From positions 1 through 10,979 of the forward strand of contig JANXGZ010000159.1 of the NCBI GenBank assembly GCA_024958995.1: a DNA stretch of 10,979 bases, written 5' to 3'. A model generated the notes under the pieces. That model did no database searches. It saw only the letters and a list, made by a program, of their open reading frames with translations, and was not told the origin of the DNA. Source of the DNA: Methylococcales bacterium. GTDB taxonomy: Bacteria > Pseudomonadota > Gammaproteobacteria > Methylococcales > UBA1147. The translations under genes and the position numbers were made by a program. Positions within the stretch are counted from its first letter, which is position 1. Each line of letters starts with the position of its first letter. Of this stretch, positions 7,603 through 10,979 are shown piece after piece.

Positions 7603-7633
7603 AGGCAACCCGATTGCCTTGCACTCCAAGGCA
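7603..7633 (+). promoter_or_regulatory. Mutually exclusive hairpins in the sucA-ispG gap
   Basis: Three arms sit in a row: AGGCAA (7603-7608), TTGCCTTG (7614-7621) and CAAGGCA (7627-7633). The middle arm can pair with the first (AGGCAA/TTGCCT, six bases, five-base loop) or with the third (TGCCTTG/CAAGGCA, seven bases, five-base loop), but not with both. No T-run follows the second hairpin. It lies 96 bases after the sucA stop and about 105 bases before the ispG -10 box. It could be a terminator-like structure, a 3'-end stabiliser or a switch. The rest of 7508-7740 contains no gene I recognise. Confidence 0.35.
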
Positions 7634-7737
7634 GGAAGTACGCGTTATACTCTTCGCACAATATACAGTGGATGCCTGGGTTTCATTAACAATTAAAGTC
7701 AGCTCTTGACCTACTGATGGATCAGGGTTAACAGCGC

Positions 7738-7746
7738 TGATATAAT
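7738..7746 (+). promoter_or_regulatory. Extended -10 promoter of ispG
   Basis: TGATATAAT is a perfect extended -10 element: TG, one base, then the consensus TATAAT at 7741-7746. The hexamer 17 bases upstream (TGGATC, 7718-7723) is a poor -35, which extended -10 promoters tolerate. A TTGACC at 7706-7711 is too far away (29 bases). Transcription would start near 7753, giving ispG a leader of about 124 bases. Because the -10 box covers the ATG at 7745, the longest in-frame start of the ispG frame cannot be used from this promoter. Confidence 0.6.
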
Positions 7747-7876
7747 GGCGCCGTTTACCTTGCAGATATTGACTCCCGGTCTGATCAATCCAGGAATCGC
7801 TCAACAGCAATCATCACCGCTTCGCAGTTACAGCTCGGCTAGAAACGACTCGCCCAAACCAAATATCGAAAATTCA

Positions 7877-9112
7877 ATGTTAGACAATCGTTTGCATCAT
7901 AACAGCAGTACCCCAGTAAAGGTCGGAGACGTAAAAATCGGAGGCGGATCGCCTATCGTGGTCCAGTCGATGACCAACACTGATACGGCGGATGTCGCAA
8001 GAACTGTCCAACAGGTGAAGGAGCTGGCACGGGCCGGCTCTGAACTGGTACGGATTACCGTGAACTCCGAAGACGCGGCTGCAGCCGTGGCACGAATCAG
8101 GGATGAACTGGACAAGCAAGGGATCAGCGTACCACTGGTCGGAGACTTTCATTTCAACGGCCACAAGCTACTGGCGAAATATCCCGATTGCGCCAGTGCG
8201 CTGGGCAAGTACCGAATCAACCCGGGAAATGTCGGCAGGGGCAAAAAACGAGATACTCAGTTTGCCCAGATGATCGAATTCGCCTGCCAGTACCAGAAAC
8301 CCGTGCGTATCGGAGTCAACTGGGGCAGCCTCGACCAAGCCGTCCTGGCAAGGCTCCTGGATCAAAACGCCGGGATGAGTTCTCCGAGAGAACTTGCGGA
8401 AGTGATGCGCGACGCCGTGATCACATCAGCCCTTGAAAGCGCCGAACAGGCCGTCACCCTCGGTCTGGCCAAGAACCAGATCATTCTTTCCTGCAAAATG
8501 AGTGGGGTACAGGAACTGATTTCTGTCTACCAGACACTGGCATCCCGCTGCGACTATTCACTACATCTTGGCCTGACCGAAGCCGGCATGGGATCCAAGG
8601 GAATCGTTGCATCGACCGCATCACTGGCCATCCTGCTACAACAGGGCATTGGCGACACCATCCGTATCTCACTGACGCCAGAGCCGGGTGGCGACCGTAC
8701 ACAGGAGGTCATTGTTGCACAGGAGATCCTACAGACGATGGGCTTCCGTTCGTTTACACCGATGGTCATTGCCTGTCCCGGCTGTGGCCGTACAACCAGT
8801 GATTATTTCCAGAAGCTGGCGCAGGACATTCAAAGCTACCTCCGTCACAAGATGCCTGAATGGCGAAACCGTTACCGGGGTGTAGAAGAGATGAACGTTG
8901 CCGTGATGGGGTGCGTGGTCAACGGGCCAGGTGAAAGCAAGAACGCCAATATCGGCATCAGCCTCCCGGGTACCGGCGAAATTCCGGTTGCCCCAGTTTA
9001 CGAGGACGGCAAAAAAACAGTGACGCTTAAGGGAGACCACATCGCGGATGAATTCCAGGCGATCGTCGAACGATACATCGAATCCCATTACGCGGAAACC
9101 GAAGCTTCGTAG
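7877..9112 (+). CDS. ispG: 4-hydroxy-3-methylbut-2-en-1-yl diphosphate synthase (flavodoxin/ferredoxin)
   Basis: The [4Fe-4S] enzyme of the MEP isoprenoid pathway that reductively converts methylerythritol cyclodiphosphate (MEcPP) to HMBPP in the cytosol. The product is 411 aa from ATG 7877. Seen: VVQSMTNTDTADV (28-40) at the start of the TIM-barrel domain, YRINPGNVG (112-120), GVNWGSLD (146-153), SLHLGLTEAGMG (228-239), SLTPEPGGDR (265-274), and the cluster ligands Cys300 and Cys303 in ACPGCGRT and Cys346 in GCVVNGPGE, with catalytic Glu353. It is longer than the 372-aa E. coli protein, with extra residues between the barrel and the cluster motifs and before GRTTSDYFQ, as in the long proteobacterial form. 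The frame is open to ATG 7745, but those 44 residues are Ser/Pro/Gln-rich and overlap the promoter, so MLDNRLHHNSS is the likely N-terminus. No clear Shine-Dalgarno sequence precedes it. Confidence 0.95.
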   Translation: MLDNRLHHNSSTPVKVGDVKIGGGSPIVVQSMTNTDTADVARTVQQVKELARAGSELVRITVNSEDAAAAVARIRDELDKQGISVPLVGDFHFNGHKLLAKYPDCASALGKYRINPGNVGRGKKRDTQFAQMIEFACQYQKPVRIGVNWGSLDQAVLARLLDQNAGMSSPRELAEVMRDAVITSALESAEQAVTLGLAKNQIILSCKMSGVQELISVYQTLASRCDYSLHLGLTEAGMGSKGIVASTASLAILLQQGIGDTIRISLTPEPGGDRTQEVIVAQEILQTMGFRSFTPMVIACPGCGRTTSDYFQKLAQDIQSYLRHKMPEWRNRYRGVEEMNVAVMGCVVNGPGESKNANIGISLPGTGEIPVAPVYEDGKKTVTLKGDHIADEFQAIVERYIESHYAETEAS

Positions 9113-9121
9113 CTTACGAAG
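9105..9121. other. Hairpin across the ispG stop codon
   Basis: CTTCGTA (9105-9111) and TACGAAG (9115-9121) form a perfect seven-base stem with a three-base loop spanning the TAG stop. A second small stem, CTTCG (9165-9169) with CGAAG (9176-9180), lies in the same 89-base convergent gap. GGGGC at 9125-9129 can also pair with GCCCC at 9198-9202. None has a T-run. Together they could serve as a bidirectional end signal for ispG and the DUF455 gene, but this is weak evidence. Confidence 0.3.
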
Positions 9122-9201
9122 ACTGGGGCTCGGGTTCACGAACAACACGGCTTGGTATCAATGCCTTCGACAGACCGAAGTCCGGTTACCGACCCCGGCC
9201 C

Positions 9202-9996
9202 CTAGAGAAGTTCCAGTTTTTTCAGTTCCTGCTCGTCGAAGCCGGCCTGCCTGCGCAAGGCGTGATTGATCGGGCGACGTATCTTCCCTTTCAGGAAGCG
9301 TTGTACAAATTCGATGTAGCTGGTTACCGGGTCCAGACCGCGCTCGTAGCAGACTTTCTTGAACCACCTTGAACCCAATGCCACATGACCCACCTCGTCG
9401 GCCAGGATCCGCTGCAAAATGGCTACGCTTCTCTCGTCCCCAACCTTCGACAACTTCTCGATCATCCCGGGAGTAACATCCAGTCCTCGGGCTTCCATGG
9501 TTCTTGGAACCAGTGCCAGACGCGCAAGAAGATCATCGCAGGTATCCGTTGCAATATCCCAGAGCCCACGGTGGGCAGGAAGGTCCCCGTATTGTGCCCC
9601 CAGCTGTCCAAGACGCCGGCACAACCACGAGAAATGCATTGATTCCTCTACCGCCACCTCAAGCCAACCCTTGTAGAAACCGGCAGGCAAACCCCGGAAC
9701 CGATAGACAATGTCCCAGGCAAGATGGATAGCGTAGAATTCAATGTGCGCAAGGGCATGTAGCAGAGCAACCCGACCATTTTCGGACCCAACACTGCGGC
9801 GTGGCAACTGCCTGGGATCGACAAGTTCCGGAAACACCGGAAAAACCGTTGCAGTAATTGGCAACGGTTCCCCACCACCGCTGAAATCGATCTGCCCCCT
9901 CGCAAGAAGTTCAGAGGCATGTTGCGTTGACTCGAGTTTCCGATCGACTGAAGCGGTATGCAAGCATCCGGACGCCAATTCAAAAACCGAATTCAC
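9202..9996 (-). CDS. DUF455 family ferritin-like protein, probable di-iron carboxylate protein
   Basis: A soluble 264-aa protein of the DUF455 family (ferritin-like fold), whose function is not established. The N-terminal part (FELASGCL) leads to the family signature PRRSVGSENGRVALLHALAHIEFYAIHLAWD. Six residues fit a di-iron site: Glu86 (HIEF), Glu118 and His121 (EESMH), Glu168 (TMEARG), and Glu201 and His204 (DEVGH). This is the E, ExxH, E, ExxH pattern of ferritin-like oxidases such as MiaE. By that resemblance it might be an oxygenase or hydroxylase, but this is inference. The start is uncertain: the frame is open to ATG 10134, which would overlap the divergent VanZ-like gene by 126 bases. 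The extra residues look like its antisense shadow. GTG 9996 gives a family-like N-terminus and length, though without a visible Shine-Dalgarno sequence. Confidence 0.82.
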   Translation of the reverse strand: MNSVFELASGCLHTASVDRKLESTQHASELLARGQIDFSGGGEPLPITATVFPVFPELVDPRQLPRRSVGSENGRVALLHALAHIEFYAIHLAWDIVYRFRGLPAGFYKGWLEVAVEESMHFSWLCRRLGQLGAQYGDLPAHRGLWDIATDTCDDLLARLALVPRTMEARGLDVTPGMIEKLSKVGDERSVAILQRILADEVGHVALGSRWFKKVCYERGLDPVTSYIEFVQRFLKGKIRRPINHALRRQAGFDEQELKKLELL

Positions 9997-9999
9997 TAC

Positions 10000-10003
10000 G
10001 GAG
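10000..10003 (+). promoter_or_regulatory. Ribosome binding site of the VanZ-like gene
   Basis: GGAG lies five bases upstream of ATG 10009. It is the clearest Shine-Dalgarno sequence in the window and fixes this start against the upstream in-frame ATG at 9958. Confidence 0.6.
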
Positions 10004-10008
10004 TTTTT

Positions 10009-10377
10009 ATGCTGATCAAGACAAGGGATCTGACCATCCTGGTTGTTTACTGCGGGCTCATTTTTCAGGCTTCGGCTCAACCAACGCTCCCTATCGACAT
10101 GAATCTCTTTCTCCATCAGGACAAACTGGTCCATATGATGGCATACGGAGTGATGGGTGGCCTATGCTGGCGCGCGTTGCGCCATTTCATCCACCAGCAA
10201 CCGCTGCTGACATGGTGTTGCATCGGCTTCTGCGGCCTTTACGGGCTCAGTGACGAAATACACCAGTCCTACATACCCGGGCGATGCGCTGATGCAATGG
10301 ACCTTGTTGCGGATATCATCGGGGCAGTAATCTCGACAGCCCTGCACAGCAAGTATCGAACGAACAGTGTCTGCTGA
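10009..10377 (+). CDS. VanZ-like family membrane protein
   Basis: A small, 122-aa inner-membrane protein of the VanZ-like family. The name comes from a teicoplanin-resistance accessory protein, but most members, including short proteobacterial ones like this, have no known function and should not be read as resistance genes. Four hydrophobic segments are visible at about residues 7-23, 40-58, 66-81 and 98-113. Family signatures are DKLVHMMAYGVMG (38-50) and SDEIHQSYIPGR (81-92), followed by ADAMDLVADIIGA, with Asp98. The start at ATG 10009 is supported by GGAG and by a first membrane segment that reads like the family (VVYCGLIFQASAQPTLP). It is divergent from the DUF455 gene with only about 12 bases between start codons, and convergent with acnB. 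No promoter of its own is clear; it would have to lie inside the DUF455 coding region. Confidence 0.85.
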   Translation: MLIKTRDLTILVVYCGLIFQASAQPTLPIDMNLFLHQDKLVHMMAYGVMGGLCWRALRHFIHQQPLLTWCCIGFCGLYGLSDEIHQSYIPGRCADAMDLVADIIGAVISTALHSKYRTNSVC

Positions 10378-10423
10378 CCTGGTCGGCCTAACAGACACCC
10401 CGAACAAAGAAACCGATGATACC

Positions 10424-10463
10424 CCCACCCTGTTTTCGGTTCGCGAACCGAAAACAGGGTGGG
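10424..10463. repeat. 40-bp perfect palindrome between convergent genes
   Basis: Bases 10424-10443 are the exact reverse complement of 10444-10463: twenty matched pairs with no spacer, centred on TTCGCGAA. The outer part is GC-rich (CCCACCCTG with CAGGGTGGG). The inner part carries TTTT in the left arm and AAAA in the right, which is opposite to the A-then-T layout of an intrinsic terminator, and no T-run follows on either strand. It sits 46 bases after the VanZ-like stop and 21 bases from the acnB stop. A strong bidirectional hairpin ending or protecting both transcripts is the simplest reading; a protein-binding palindrome is an alternative. Confidence 0.85.
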
Positions 10464-10484
10464 ACGTCTACATGACCTGGAGAA

Positions 10485-10979
10485 CTAGACGGCTTCTTTC
10501 AGGGCAAGATTATCGGCGATTTTGCGGTAGGAATCGATCTGATCGAAATTGAGGTAACGATAGGTATCCGCGGCCATCGTGTCGATTTCACTGGCATACT
10601 CCAGGTATTCGGCAACCGTGGGAATCCTACCCAGAATCGAACAGACAACCGCCAACTCTGCCGAAGACAGGAAAACATCGGCTCCCGTACCGAGACGGTT
10701 CGGGAAGTTACGCGTTGAAGTCGAAACCACCGTTGAATTTTCTTCGACCCTCGCCTGGTTACCCATGCACAGCGAACAACCCGGCATTTCTGTCCGTGCA
10801 CCGGCCTTTCCATAAATGCTGTAGTAGCCTTCTTCCATCAACTGGGCCTCGTCCATTTTGGTCGGGGGGCAGATCCAGAGACGGGGGGGAAGAACCTTAT
10901 CCGATTTTTCAAGTAACTTGCCCGCCGCACGGAAATGTCCGATGTTGGTCATACAGGAACCGATGAACACTTCATCGAT
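10485..10979 (-). CDS. acnB: Aconitate hydratase B, C-terminal part (5' end beyond the window)
   Basis: The last 164 residues of the AcnB-type aconitase / 2-methylisocitrate dehydratase, a TCA-cycle [4Fe-4S] enzyme isomerising citrate to isocitrate. The frame stays open to the end of the window, so the true start lies outside. Seen: DEVFIGSCMTNIGHFRAAG, whose Cys corresponds to the first cluster ligand; then GCSLCMGNQARV with the other two cysteines; then TVVSTSTRNFPNRLGTGADVFL and the terminal DTYRYLNFDQI. These follow E. coli AcnB almost residue by residue, and the protein ends like it (KEAV against QTAV). The order of motifs and the lack of an AcnA-type C-terminal swivel domain separate it from AcnA/IRP aconitases. 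It is convergent with the VanZ-like gene across the palindrome. Confidence 0.96.
   Translation of the reverse strand: MDEVFIGSCMTNIGHFRAAGKLLEKSDKVLPPRLWICPPTKMDEAQLMEEGYYSIYGKAGARTEMPGCSLCMGNQARVEENSTVVSTSTRNFPNRLGTGADVFLSSAELAVVCSILGRIPTVAEYLEYASEIDTMAADTYRYLNFDQIDSYRKIADNLALKEAV

Noticed and set aside
7706..7746. TTGACC with TATAAT as a classical -35/-10 promoter for ispG
   Set aside because: The spacing is 29 bases, far outside the usual range; the extended -10 element explains the site better.
7745..7876. 44-residue N-terminal extension of IspG
   Set aside because: Its ATG is inside the TATAAT box and the residues do not resemble IspG homologues.
9997..10134. Longer DUF455 protein from ATG 10134 or 10116
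   Set aside because: The added residues are the antisense of the VanZ-like coding region, and the family N-terminus fits GTG 9996. Not excluded experimentally.
10009..10377. Glycopeptide resistance gene vanZ
   Set aside because: Only the broad VanZ-like fold is recognisable, there are no other van genes, and short members of this family are common in proteobacteria without any resistance role.
10424..10463. Standard rho-independent terminator for acnB or the VanZ-like gene
   Set aside because: There is no T-run after the stem on either strand and the A/T tracts in the stem are in the wrong order, so I list it as a palindrome with an inferred terminator role only.

Overview
The window looks like chromosomal housekeeping DNA from a Gram-negative proteobacterium, most likely a gammaproteobacterium. 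The evidence is a Proteobacteria-type phosphatidylserine decarboxylase, an E. coli-like 2-oxoglutarate dehydrogenase E1, an AcnB-type aconitase and the MEP-pathway enzyme IspG. The IspG is the longer form (about 411 aa) that I associate with beta- and some gammaproteobacteria. The genus cannot be named from the sequence. No transposase, phage gene, CRISPR array, tRNA or rRNA is visible.

Layout. From 1 to 972 (+) lies a D-2-hydroxyacid dehydrogenase of the glyoxylate/hydroxypyruvate reductase type, followed after 21 bases by psd (994-1860, +). After a 245-base gap come a STAS-domain anti-sigma-factor antagonist (2106-2441, +) and a HATPase anti-sigma/serine-kinase protein (2454-2891, +). Pointing at them from the other strand is a PAS-PAS-PP2C (SpoIIE/RsbU-type) phosphatase (2960-4486, -). 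Divergent from the phosphatase is sucA (4682-7507, +) with a recognisable promoter. It is followed by a 369-base gap with alternative hairpins and an extended -10 promoter, then ispG (7877-9112, +). Convergent with ispG is a DUF455 ferritin-like protein (9202-9996, -), almost abutting a divergent VanZ-like membrane protein (10009-10377, +). A 40-bp perfect palindrome separates the VanZ-like gene from the C-terminal part of acnB (10485 to the window end, -).

How the genes relate. The STAS, HATPase and PP2C genes together make a complete partner-switching module of the RsbV/RsbW/RsbU type, with no sigma factor in view. This is the most system-like part of the window. By family knowledge, the PAS-bearing phosphatase would sense a signal and dephosphorylate the STAS protein, which would then sequester the HATPase and release whatever that protein normally holds. 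The remaining genes are metabolic: TCA cycle (sucA, acnB), phospholipid synthesis (psd), isoprenoid synthesis (ispG) and glyoxylate/hydroxypyruvate reduction. They sit as single genes with their own signals rather than as an obvious operon; sucA in particular has no sucB or lpd next to it.

Two general points affect start calls. Most genes lack a convincing Shine-Dalgarno sequence. Several open frames extend upstream of the real start; I chose starts from family alignment and promoter position. Nothing here is clearly a wholly new system. The partner-switch module with its unknown output, the palindrome and the alternative hairpins are the best leads.
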